Assembly (NCBI GenBank): GCA_964017195.1
Contig: OZ024894.1
Location: forward strand, 1,736,501 to 1,800,500
DNA: 64,000 nt
Source of the DNA: Siderastrea radians
Lineage: Eukaryota; Cnidaria; Anthozoa; Scleractinia; Rhizangiidae
Direction of reading: 5' to 3'
The notes under the pieces were generated by a model, which saw only the letters and a program-made list of their open reading frames with translations, had not been told where the DNA came from and searched no databases. A program made the translations under genes and the position numbers. This document shows, piece by piece, positions 48,258 to 59,110 of this stretch (positions within the stretch are counted from its first letter, which is position 1; each line of letters starts with the position of its first letter).

Positions 48258-49964
48258 TCAACAGTTATTCTGCAGAATCTCAGTTGGCAATTGCAACAAT
48301 GAAGCTTGAAGGCCAGTTCGCTTTTTAGGCATGATGCCAACAAAGCTCCAAGCATCCTCTTGTATATCGTAACACTCTACACTGTCAGGATCCTCAACTC
48401 CATCCTCTCCCCCAAACAGATAGACATGATCTCCAACACTGACAATGCCGCAGGCAGCACGTGGTTCAATGGGAGTAGACACCAGGTTCCACTGATTTGA
48501 GCTCTTGTCAAAGATTTCACAACTTGCTTCAATAGAATCAAAGTCCATGTTAGAGAACCCTCCAACAAGGATTATTTTCTCACCAGAAGAGGCCGCAGCA
48601 GCAAACCTTCTCTGATTGTTGATGTCTGGAATCTGAGTCCACTGTTCCTTTGATGGATCAAAGCACTCCACACTCTTGAGGCAGGCAGAAAGATTCTGAC
48701 CTGCTATGACGTAAATGAGCCCTTCAAGGACAACTGCACAATGGGCTGCTCGTGGGAATTTCATTGTTGATAGGTCTGTCCATTTGCCCAGCCTGCAATT
48801 ATACTTCCTAACACAAAACCAGTTATAATCTTTTCCTCCTATCATGTAAAGTTCTTCATTGTGAGTAGTTAGTGAGGCACCTGTACAAGGAGCTACGTAG
48901 TCCTCTTTTGTAGGAATCCATTTATTTTGCAGAGGGTTGAAATAACACAATGGGGCAATTGTCTGTCCACCTGCAACATACAACTGACCACAAGATACTG
49001 CAGCAGCATGTTGCGTGCGACGATAGGGCATCTTGGGGAGGGAAATCCACTGCTTTGTGGCAACTAAATAACCGAAGGTACTACTGCGTGGCTTTAGAAG
49101 TACAGTTTCCTCACCTAGCTCATGGCCCCCTGTAAAGACTACAACTAGTTCTTTGCTTTTGAGGCATAAGCGAGGTCTTTGCAGTAAAACTTGATAATCA
49201 TCTGGAAACAGAAAGGTGTCCAGACCTTGTAATACAGTTCTCATGCATTCTGGGTTCTTTACCACTAAATCGTCTTTACCAAGTATCTCCCTCAGCCTGT
49301 ACTTTGACATGGAGAAAACCCGTACACATTTGAGGAGCTCAGGGAACAGGCACTCCCTCGTTGAAGTATCGTATTTGACCCAGGAGACCACGGCATCATA
49401 AACATCCTCCTCTTTCGTGACAATTATCTCGTCTTGAGAAATCAAGTTCTTGACCATATTAAAGTCTAGAGTTTTGAAATCTTCCGATTTAACGACAGCG
49501 ACAAAATGTTTAAGTATGAAGACTACTGCGGCCTTCTTCAATGACTCACAGTGAAACTGCGAAGCGAACGATTCAAGGGCCAGACAATTTGAAGCGCTTA
49601 CGGTTCCCTCCAAAAACTCCGAAGCTTTCGATTTTAAAGTGGGAATTATTAAGTAATCAGCTGCCACAATCAGATCTTGTGCATAAGAATTGTCCGCTTT
49701 AGCTTCACCAGTGTACAAGAACTCAAGAACTTCGGCCAGTGCAGCACATTTCACCATTTTAAGTTCCACCACGTGGCTTTGGTTTTCACTCAACTCGGTA
49801 GTAAACAGAGCGCGAAAATACTGGCTACCAGCCGACAAAACACACCGATGGGCCGGAAAATCTGTTCCTTCAGCTCGGACAATAGTATCACAGAGAAGAT
49901 TCGACTTTCTTAACTCATTCAGATTGCGAGGCAGGTCAACCATTACGTTTCCGGAATTCTCCAT
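48258..49964 (-). CDS. BTB-BACK-kelch protein (KLHL family), intact and intronless
   Basis: 568 residues in one exon, ATG at 49962-49964, TGA at 48258-48260. It contains a BTB/POZ domain (CDTIVRAEGTDFPAHRCVLS, YFRALFTTELSE, FLYTGEAK; about 22-125), a BACK domain (TVSASNCLALESFASQFHCE, VYDAVVSWVKYD; about 128-235) and six kelch-type repeats from about 285 to 560 (LYVAGGQ, LYMIGGKD, IYVIAGQN, IILVGGFS, VYLFGGEDG). The architecture and length are those of KLHL adaptors that bind Cullin-3 through BTB-BACK and substrate through the kelch propeller. No orthologue can be assigned with confidence. The broken copy at 23843-25039 has the same domain order but is not a close copy. AATAAA on the minus strand at 47924-47929 fits 3' processing. 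Confidence 0.92.
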   Translation of the reverse strand: MENSGNVMVDLPRNLNELRKSNLLCDTIVRAEGTDFPAHRCVLSAGSQYFRALFTTELSENQSHVVELKMVKCAALAEVLEFLYTGEAKADNSYAQDLIVAADYLIIPTLKSKASEFLEGTVSASNCLALESFASQFHCESLKKAAVVFILKHFVAVVKSEDFKTLDFNMVKNLISQDEIIVTKEEDVYDAVVSWVKYDTSTRECLFPELLKCVRVFSMSKYRLREILGKDDLVVKNPECMRTVLQGLDTFLFPDDYQVLLQRPRLCLKSKELVVVFTGGHELGEETVLLKPRSSTFGYLVATKQWISLPKMPYRRTQHAAAVSCGQLYVAGGQTIAPLCYFNPLQNKWIPTKEDYVAPCTGASLTTHNEELYMIGGKDYNWFCVRKYNCRLGKWTDLSTMKFPRAAHCAVVLEGLIYVIAGQNLSACLKSVECFDPSKEQWTQIPDINNQRRFAAAASSGEKIILVGGFSNMDFDSIEASCEIFDKSSNQWNLVSTPIEPRAACGIVSVGDHVYLFGGEDGVEDPDSVECYDIQEDAWSFVGIMPKKRTGLQASLLQLPTEILQNNC

Positions 49965-52352
49965 TGCTGAATGTGACCTGACGGTTAAGGATTCATGTAA
50001 GCTAAATATACCGTCCCATGGTGGTCCCTGGTCTCCTACGCAGCAATCTCGCTCCCAGAGTCCGCGTTACCCTAGCCAGCGGTCGGTACGATGGGGGGAA
50101 AGGAACACGGTTCAGATGGAAGCAGCCATTTGAGGGGAGGAGCGTTGCGTGACGACACTAAAACGGCTACTTAGAGACTATGGTTGTCAGTACCATTTAC
50201 ACGGGCAAACCGGTCGGTTTACCGTTTGGGTCGGTTATAATTTGTGCAAACGGTAAGCAATTTTCCGTATTGGGAAAATTCCTGTTCGGGAATGGCGTTT
50301 ACTATTTGCAGAAATCCCCACCATTTACCAAAAAATTTGCACTACGGCGACGGCTAACGAGAAGGTAGCAAAACAAAAGCTTTGATTAACAAAACAACGA
50401 CTCTGCACGTGCGTTATTTTTGGTATATTTCTTTGCCGTTCTGTGCACAACTATAACGTGAAATGACCAAATTCAACGTTTTGTGTAGAACGCAAACACA
50501 CGACGGTGAATTTTCCTTTTTATAATAATAATAATATAATAGTAATAACTTTATTTACGTGTCAAGTGATCTAGCACCCAGTAAAGACAGGGCCCTATTT
50601 GGGGACACAGCTGTTTTCTAATTAATTTTCTAAATAAGTTCTTCCAGAACTGATACGCCGTCCTTACAAATCCAGCTCCTGGATAATTCGACTGCATTAG
50701 ACAGGTTAAACGAGTCGGAATATAATCGCCAAGAAGTTTCAAAGATTGTGAAGACGTTTTCCTTCCCGTTAATCTCCCTAATTAATAGTGTTTGGGACAG
50801 AAAATGGCCGCGAGAGCCTGAAACTGGTATCAAAGATTGGGTTTGCACAAATGGTACACGAATTCCCGTTTGGAACATTCCGTCCGGAAAAACAGGACTA
50901 CCTTTTCAGACGTTCCGTTGCTCCCGGAAATTTTCCACTGAAACCACCCGAAAAGTCGTGTACCATTTACTTTCCAACCGGAATTTCCGGAAAGTTGTTG
51001 TAAATGGTAAACAACCGATAATCGTCCCGGGCTAATTTTCTTTTTTACGCCCACTTCAAGGTGGCGGACTTCTGCCTTTTTCATTTGTTTGAAAAAAGTT
51101 ATAACGTTTTCAAATTCATAAAGCGCTAAACATATAAAACTAAGCACGATTGTACTTTTTTGCTTTAGCAATAGGTTGCAATTTATGTTTAGACAAATAT
51201 TTCGTTGATCGTTATTAGAAAACGGCCGGAGTTGGCATAATGCAAGTTAGTTTGTTTACCCACTTTTACCCAGTTTACCCGCGTTATATTTAGTTAACCC
51301 ATGTCATCTTTAGCCTGAGAAAACAGCCGACGTTTCGCGAGGTCGCCACTTGAGCCCTCGCAAAACGACGTCTGAGTAACGAGCGCCGAAATTCCATACT
51401 GATGACGCGTCATTACCCAGATCTAGGTAGTGCTTCTGACTGTTGAAACGCGAGGCAATTTCGTTTCAACCAATCAGAAGCACAGCCTAGGTATGGGTAG
51501 TGACGCGTCATCAGTATGGAATTTCTGCGCTCGTTACTCAGACGTCGTTTTGCGAGGGCTCAAGTGGCGACCCCCCGAAACGTCGACTGTTTTCTCAGGC
51601 TATGTCATCTTTAGTTTTAATACCCATGGTATCCCTAGTTTACCCATGTTAAACGATCCTTATCAGTTTCAACAAAAATAATTGTTCAGTTAAGAAAAAT
51701 TGGACTTTAAACTACACTTTAATTTTATGTAAATTTGTAGAGTTTTCTGATCGCGGGAATCTTATCCATCAATTTACAAGCTGAAATGCGCTTTTGGTCA
51801 CGATAAGAAGAACTACTAATTTGCGGTAAAACAAGTCTTGCTAGTTAGCCTGTTTGTCTATGCAGGGAGGCTCCGCCCTAAATGAGTGGGCCTACAGTAT
51901 ACGAAAGAGTAGCCGGTAGTTGTTATTGTGGTCTTTTAAAGGGTCGCCAAAACACAAAAGGAATATCAGTTAGTCTATATTCTAAACGGGGGCAAAATTT
52001 TGGCAAAAATCACAACGCAAAAGTATACGAAAACCTGCGACTAGAAAACCTGAAAACCCGTGCACTGATCTGCTGCAGCTGGCGTAACTTTGAGATATAA
52101 AAAGATACAATTTTCAGTTCTGGGTGTATGTAAGGAGTTCGATAAATATTAGTACATGAAAGTATATGAGTGTGTACAACAGGGCGAAACTTCCCTTACG
52201 AAACTTTATTGAGTAAACCCACCCCCCGATATATGCCCTAAAAGATTAGGGTACACTTTGCACACTGTCAAAGAGTTCTTTATAACTGAACTCAGTAAGA
52301 AAAACCAAAGCAATCAAATCTCGTTTAGCATTCAGTCAAACGCTGTTTTAAT
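49965..52352. other. Intergenic stretch upstream of the kelch gene with repeats
   Basis: The first few hundred bases are the 5' flank of the kelch gene. A possible element with CCATTTAC-type ends spans about 50178-51022 (GGTACACGAATTCCC-like and CCGGAA repeats inside). A foldback element lies at 51312-51601. A 'GGGAGGCTCCGCCCTAAATG' element lies at about 51860-52240. No gene seen. Confidence 0.45.
51312..51601. repeat. Foldback element with 11-bp target duplication
   Basis: Ends AGCCTGAGAAAACAG and CTGTTTTCTCAGGCT. The arms are about 110 bases and include ACTCAGACGTCGTTTTGCGA on the right and its complement on the left, then GATGACGCGTC on both sides. ATGTCATCTTT precedes (51301-51311) and follows (51602-51612) the element exactly, an 11-bp duplication suggesting a Mutator-like transposase. 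Confidence 0.8.
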
Positions 52353-55300
52353 TCACAATTCCCCTTTTCTAAATCGTGGTGACTTGAGCAAGACAGCCAA
52401 CAATGTTATGATTATAGTGAGGAGATAAATCCAAGCAAACAGTCGATTGATTATCATAGCTGCCATTCGCCACTCTTCCCTCATGGTGTCTGCTTGTTCC
52501 TGTTTGAATATGTTGTCTGTTAAGGTCGTCATGTTGGTTTGCTCCTTGCCTCTGTTTTCACGTAATTTAACTGTAATAAAGAGCATAGTGTATTTTAAGT
52601 TGGCATAGAGCGGAGTGTCAGGCTTGAACCAAAACCGAAGCAATCACTCTGGCCATTAACAACTTAACGGGCGTAAAACGGACGCGAAACGGACGCAAAC
52701 AATGCAGTGAACCAATCAGAACTAGTTCTCCTAGTGTCAAGCGCGGCAAAAGGTGTGCGAGAAGCTCACAATCGATCTTACTTCCGATTGTTTGAGAAAA
52801 ATCGCGCGATTTTTTAAAACCAAACACAGGGAACAGTAGCTACAAAACTAAAGCAAAAGGCCCAAATTTTCCACGAGGTGAGTTTCGTTGTACGTTTTTA
52901 TGTATAGAAAAAAGTGTTTTAGTGGAAAACAGGCCATTCGTTAAGCTCATAAGAAACAACATCCAGGACTCGAGTGGCGAATTTTCCATATCCTCACTGG
53001 TGAGGATATCGATGACGTTATTTCCCGCTTCTACACTGTTGTTTTTGCAAAACTGCTCTTGTCTACACTGAATAAAAGAAATTTACACGGCGGCTTTAAG
53101 ATATTCAAAGATATGAATTTTATTTTCTCGCGGTAAAAACCAATATTTTTACTCACTCGCTCCGCTCTTTCGTAAAATATTGCTTTTACCACGAACGGTC
53201 GCTGACATACGGTTTTTATCGTGGTGCATCCTGGTTGCGGTAAGTTGACCGTCTTTGCCTTACTGTTTTCATGGCTAGTAACTGGCGGGAAAATCATGGC
53301 TTCGGCTAATATATGCAACAACTCAGCAATTATGGTATAACGGTAAAATAGATGCTGTTTGTTGCTTGAATTTCAAAAAAGTGTGAAAAATTATTTTAAG
53401 TAAATATTAAAGACAAACTTAAAAAACCTCGACGTTTCGACGTCGTCATGACGCCATTATCAAGAGAAAAATAATTATTCTGATTGCGAGAAGACCTATT
53501 AAAGGTTGAAAAAAGTTGAAAAATTAGCATAAGGCATTATCTTGATAATCGCGTCATGACGATGTCGAAACGTCGAGGTTTTTCAAGTTTGTCTTTAATA
53601 TTTACTTGTCTCTTCTTAAGCAAGTCTCTCTTGGTTAAAAATCATTTTAGCTTTTTTTAGTAAGCAACTGACCTTGTCGAAACTCTTGGACAATCTGCGC
53701 CTGCCGAACTCGCCAAGCGGATTTGCTCAAACGAACCAATCTTGCACAGTAGTTAAGCACACAAACCTAACGTGTGAGGAAAAAACAAGTCAACTTTTCA
53801 GTACCAGGCAACAAATAGTATCATATTATTTTTTTTATCACTGCGTTCATAGAATTTGCTGGCACGTAAAGTGAAATAATATTCATGAGTGCGCCTTTCT
53901 GTGGTTCTATTCTTAGAGATTGAATATTCAATTCCTACAGAGAAAAAAGTAAAGGATCACTTTTACTCGTTTCCAAGTTGACGTCTTAAGTCGAGATCAG
54001 ATACGAAGCATAGGCGACGAAGTCACAAAACGCAAGCGACGAAATCACGAAACATCAGAGACAAATTCGCAAAACACGAGCAACGAAGTCTTGAAACATG
54101 ATCGCGAAGGCACGACACATGAGTGTCCAGGTCACGAAACACGAGCGACAAAGTCACGAAACACGAGTTACAAAGTCACCAAACATGATCAACGAAGTCA
54201 CGGAACACGAGCGACGGAGTAACGAAACACAAGCGTCTTCGAAGTCGTGAAAACAAAAACAAAAAAAAACAGACTGAAACAAACAAAAGCAATTAAAAAA
54301 CAACAACAACAACAGCTACCTTTTCAATGACTTAGAAAATAACTTTTAAATGACTTTTAAACCATTCGCAAAATATCTCTGAATTACCCTGATCCACGCG
54401 GGGATTGGGGTCGAGGTGTTGTCCGGATGGTAAAACTGCAGCATGAGGCAGGCCATGCCCATTGCCGCTGACACTTCGATTATAGTGCAGGCGTAGTAGA
54501 CAGCAATGAGGGGTATGACTTTGGAGGTGGCAGGTAGTTTGGCCTGGGAAAGAAAACATATATTTAAGTATTAGCTTTGACAGCTATCGGCAACTATCTA
54601 ACAGAACTTTCACACCAGCGGTTTTGTGATGTGACATGTGTGGCGATTTTAAGTGCAGTTTCCAATCACCTGTATAGACATAATAGTATATATACATCAA
54701 ATGAGATAAAAGAGTCAGAAAACTAACTACGCCTTGCTAATGAAGAAAGACGATACAACTATCCTTGGAAATCACTCCACAGCTAGTTTGGCTGTGCGCA
54801 TGCCAAGCTAATGGCCAAACCCCAAGAATGTGTTTTATGGCTCTTTGTTATTAGTTGTTGTAGAGCATATGTATACTACCGCTAATTTTTGCCGTGATTT
54901 AACGGCGTTTTATGGCGTTTTGCATCGCAGTTTTGAAATGTTGTACAATTTCTTTTCAGTCTGTTTGCTTCTAAAATGAACTTCAATGATTTCTTGCTCT
55001 GAGCAGCATTTTTTCTGTTACTGTTTGTTTCTCAGTATTTTGCAAAGTAAAATTTGGAAATCAGTTTTCCACTTTCGAATAACCACTCTTGGGAGTTAAG
55101 GCTTTAAGCCACACGACAAAACAATCGATAAAGCTAAAAGAGAAGCTCGCTTACCATCAACATTAACAACAGAATTGTAAAGGACAGCAGCACTGTCACA
55201 CCAAACGACATTCTCTCCCCAGATTCCGGCGGCAACAGAAAGACGAGAAGGGTTAGGACTGCAATCAGTACGCATGGCAGAATAAAGTTCATCATGTAAA

Positions 55301-57455
55301 ATAAAGTGCACCTGCGCAACTCCAGGTGGTATGTCACATCCGGGAACTTTCCCTCACAGCACTCGTATGTTAAAAGATTGCGCTGTGATTTGACGTCCAG
55401 AAGAATCCACTCGCCATTTTCCACATACCTGTAAGTTACACCAAGAGATAATAAGGGGACAGAGAGGGATACTGCCAGTCCAGGCTTTGGGATATGTCAA
55501 GTTCGGTAAAGTTATTTTTAGACGGCCATTTGGAACGGAAGTCCGTTTTCAGAACGTGTGCATAAAGGCAACCGCCATCTGTTGTTTGAAGAACCATTCA
55601 AAATTTTGCTTGTAATGGCGGACCAAGTGATGTTACGTTTTGTCGATGAAAACGACTTCGAAAAACAAGGAAAATTGTATTTATGCGGACGTTTCGGGAA
55701 ACAGACTTCCGTTCAAAAGCCAATCTATAAATAACCTTTGTGGAATTGACATATCCCAGCCAACGCCCTCAGAGTCCCTCTCTGTCCCCTTATTTTCTCT
55801 TGGTTACACAGTAACAGCAAGAGAGGATTAAGGCTATGCTCTCTTGGTAACAGTGAATCAAAGCGTTGTTTTGGTTGATAAAGAGCCCATAACACTGAGG
55901 TGGTTTCGAGTAAGACGATGGGGGAAGGGGATAGGAGGGGAAGAGAGGGGGGGGATTGACGAGCGCAAAAAGCGAGGGATATATGGGAAAGGTATTCCAC
56001 CTCCTTTCGCAGGCTAACTTACGAACTTAAATCTGCACCAGCTCTGCGAGGATGAACATCCGGAAAATCACTGCTGTAAGACCACGAACCAAACTTCAGC
56101 TCACACGTTTGATCGTCAAGCGGAAAATACGTGATGTCAATTTCACACGAGCTCGTGAAAATCACTGGGTTCAACCAAGAGACGTTCCCGTCATGCTTCA
56201 CGACCAGGCGAGCTGCGCCGCCACGCCCATCTGTCAGCTCCACAGCACTGGGAAACAAAACAAAAATTTTTGACTTTCTAGTTCCAGGTCTCTGACTCGA
56301 AATTCACTTTTGATTTAAAGCGTTTCCATACGATGCGTCTTCACGTCTTTCTGCTTTGTTTCCTCGCTTTGGCTTGTCTTTCTGCGCGGGAAAAAACCCT
56401 GTTTTGTTTTTTTAAATCAGAATTTGATATTCTCAATTAATCTTTCTCCGTCGTTTTGTTTTGTTTCAAAAATAAACAATTTATATCATGGGAGAAAGAA
56501 AAAATATTAGTATTTTTCTTAGTTTGTGATGTTTGTGAAAAAACTTCTAGTTTTTATTGGCGTCGTACTTTTATTCGCTGTTGATTCGTTCGCTTTTGAG
56601 ACAGATAAGTAAATCTTGCCATTCTCAGTTAGCCACCATTTTTCTGATGGTCTGCCTTTGTGTTTTACTCTGACTGTCTTTAAGGCTGGTTTACACATGC
56701 GATTTTTCTTGCCCTCTCCAGTGCAACTTTTGTCGCAAGCAGCGATTTCAATTTCTCTGCGAGTCGAGTGCAGGATTTTCTTGCCTTTTTACCAAACATC
56801 GCCACCAAGTTGCATCAAGTTTCGAGCATGTTCGAAACCTCTGCGATATCGCGGCGACAAATCGCACAGAAATCGTCACTAGATTACACTTGCGATATTT
56901 ATCGCAAGCTTAAGCGCGACAAAAATTGCACAAAAAATTGCATGTGTAAACAGACCTTTAAAGAGCTAAATGGTTAACGTTTTTTATTGCTGTATTATTA
57001 AAATTGTTTTTACTGATTTGCAGAATTGATAACCACTTCTTACCTATTAAGTAGCATAACATCAGGTAACCAGGCCTTTTCCGGATTGATAATCACTTGT
57101 GAGATATTTTCATAATCTGTTTTTTTCCAAGAAAGTCGAGGATCATTCCAAAACTGCAAATAGAACGCGTTAAATGATCAAAGGGTTGTTAGCATACATT
57201 CACTCTCAACCTTTCCTCATTTGCTTCTTGGACAGCAAGACTCCAAGACGCTAAGGTCGAAAATGCACACATCTTAGCTCCGCAGGTTTTTTAGAAACGG
57301 CTGACCAAATTGATCTTAGGCTCTGGTTACGAGTGTCTTTTGAAATAAGTTACGTTGCCGTTGCGTGTGCGCATAATTGTGGTAAAGGACGCGACGTAAA
57401 CTTTCCTTACCTGTCTCACCCATACATTTGTAGTAATCACTTCCTCTTTTTCATC
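52353..57455 (-). CDS. Nicotinic acetylcholine receptor alpha-type subunit, 3' six exons
   Basis: Exons in transcript order: 57411-57455 (45 nt), 57044-57153 (110 nt), 56023-56247, 55155-55428, 54363-54543 and 52353-52570, together 1053 nt in frame. The 45- and 110-nt sizes are those of conserved nAChR exons. Content: DEKEEVITTNVWVRQ; WNDPRLSWKK with WLPDVMLLN; Cys-loop CEIDITYFPLDDQTC; vicinal cysteine pair YECCEG, which marks an alpha subunit; M1 NFILPCVLIAVLTLLVFLLP; M2 GERMSFGVTVLLSFTILLLM, cation-channel type; M3 VYYACTIIEVSAAMGMACLM; M4 RLFAWIYLLTIIITLLAVLL near the C terminus. This is a pentameric acetylcholine-gated cation channel of the plasma membrane. The signal-peptide and first N-terminal exons should lie upstream and were not found in 57.5-64 kb. 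The end of the M3 exon is uncertain: donor GTAATT at 54387 breaks the frame, and GTTTAA after 54363 keeps it. Confidence 0.85.
53398..53607. repeat. Foldback element in the last nAChR intron
   Basis: Ends AAGTAAATATTAAAGACAAA and TTTGTCTTTAATATTTACTT. The inner arms AACCTCGACGTTTCGAC / GTCGAAACGTCGAGGTT and TCATGACG.. pair. The shared CGACGTTTCGAC word also occurs in the elements at 8807 and 51312. No target duplication seen. Confidence 0.75.
54014..54233. repeat. 22-bp minisatellite, about ten copies, in an nAChR intron
   Basis: The consensus is about AGCGACAAAGTCACGAAACACG, repeated in register with substitutions (AGCGACGAAATCACGAAACATC, AGTTACAAAGTCACCAAACATG, and so on). There are no spacers between units, so it is a tandem repeat and not a CRISPR-like array. 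It is followed by A-rich sequence. Confidence 0.75.
56683..56957. repeat. MITE with TTA duplication in an nAChR intron
   Basis: Ends AGGCTGGTTTACACATGC and GCATGTGTAAACAGACCT, flanked by TTA on both sides (56680-56682, 56958-56960). The interior is rich in GCGATTT/AAATCGC words, as in the element at 60189-60490, so the two are probably related PIF/Harbinger MITEs. Confidence 0.75.
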
Positions 57456-57834
57456 CTTTAAAAGAAAAGAAAAAAGAATCATTACAAAGGGAATAAGTTT
57501 TCGATTGTTCGTATTAATAGAAGTGCTGATCAGGTATCATCTTCGGTAACTTGTTTAAAACACTTCTTTCCAAGTCACTCTGTGTTTACAATTTCTCGTT
57601 ATGGTAATTGAAACGAAACTTATTTTGACACAACCATGGCAACTTCTAATGCAACGCTTTGGACACCGTCATTCGATTTTACTGACACTAGATTGGGTAT
57701 CAGATATTGGTGACTTTTTAAGCCGGTTATAACTGTGTTAGACGAATTCTACGAAGGATTACATATCAAATTTGAACCAAGCTCAGGAAGACTGATAATA
57801 TATATATGTATGTATGTATGTATATATATATATA

Positions 57835-58995
57835 CACCCGTTTTCAAAAAGGTTTTCCTCAGAAAGATATAGAGATAGATAGATACCTTTGTTCAAAACA
57901 ATCCAACCATGTTAATTGGCCACGTGTGCATCCATGCCTCTCACGTATCTGATAACGAAAGGATAATTTTCTTTTTTGGCTTTTGCCATGATACTATGCC
58001 TACTTCACTAAGCAATGATTTGCGTTGGCGAGTAGTTTGCTTGTTGTGAAGGCACGCAAAAGTGCTCGCGAAACTGGAACGTTACTGGGTATCACGCGAA
58101 AAACCTTGAGCAACATATTGTGCGGCTTTCGCCGACATGGTGACGTTATGTCAGCTCTAACAAGAGAGCAGGCGTTGATACCTATAGAGGTACTTCTTGC
58201 GCCACCCAAATTTTTTTTTGGAAAGGATTCGAAAATAGTACATCTGACAAGAGGTCTTCCATGCAAATTTACTTGTCTCGCCATATTTTTTTTATATTTG
58301 TTTCTAAATTATTTGCTTTCCATTCTAGTCAAATTCTAGGGCAGTACTAGAGAAATGTCGTTCTGATATAAATATTGCGTGCCTCTAGCCCGTCTTGTCA
58401 TGAGAAAATAATCCTTTCTCGGATTTTACGTTTGTTTGTTTTGTTGTTGTTGTTGCTGTTGGTGAAGAATCCGTATGATCTGGGGTCACAAACCCGTTTT
58501 CGGATTCTCCCCCAAAAAACGCACCCTTAGAGAAGCTATGGATCATATGGAGGGGGGGGGGGGGGTGGAGCGGTTTAATACTCTACCCCAACGGCTCCGT
58601 CTAAAACCGCATAATTTTATACGCAAGATATTAAAAAGGTAAAAAAAATTTTTTTTACGTTATAATTATTTATTATGCTAATTTGACACTGTTTTGCCGT
58701 GCTGACCTTTTGAAATTTATTTTCTGGTTTTATTTGGGCTTAAGAGGTTTGCGTTGGGTTACCAACAAAATTTCATCTACAAATTTTTGACAAACATGTC
58801 GATCTCTACGGCTGAAGAAATGGTCTTTATTACAATTTATTTAAACAAAAGAAGCATGAATGTCTCACTTTGATGATATTTCATCAAGTTAAACAATGAC
58901 TGGTGTCACATGCAAACGCATGCATGCACGTGCGACTGAACGAAAGTATATATCTATCTATATATTTCTCTGGAGGAAAACCTTTTTGAAAACGG

Positions 58996-58998
<3 letters not shown>
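57835..58998. mobile_element. TA-flanked element with ~57-bp terminal inverted repeats
   Basis: The left end begins CACCCGTTTTCAAAAAGGTT and continues TTCCTC; the right end is its exact complement for 26 bases, then imperfect for about 30 more. It is bordered on both sides by TA-repeat DNA, as for Tc1/mariner elements that insert at TA. The open frame 58025-58339 includes TRKTLSNILCGF but no recognisable transposase motif, so the element is probably non-autonomous. Confidence 0.6.

Positions 58999-59057
<59 letters not shown>
58999..59057. repeat. (TA)n microsatellite
   Basis: 59 bases of uninterrupted TA repeat, 54 bases upstream of the first ATG of the methyltransferase. Confidence 0.95.
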
Positions 59058-59059
<2 letters not shown>

Positions 59060-59110
59060 TTCCGCGTTGCCTCGATCACGCTAAGCAATGGGGGCTGGCG
59101 TGACAAAATT

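Larger units (their letters stand above)
57456..59110. other. Spacer between the nAChR fragment and the sterol methyltransferase
   Basis: Mostly a 1.16-kb element with inverted ends (57835-58998) and the TA repeat after it. No nAChR N-terminal exon was recognised. The 5' flank of the methyltransferase is the last 50 bases. Confidence 0.45.

Noticed and set aside
54014..54233. CRISPR-like repeat array
   Set aside because: Units are directly adjacent with no spacers and this is a eukaryotic intron; it is a minisatellite.
58025..58339. Possible HTH transposase in the TA-flanked element
   Set aside because: Starts at TTG, has a short HTH-like phrase only, and lacks catalytic motifs.
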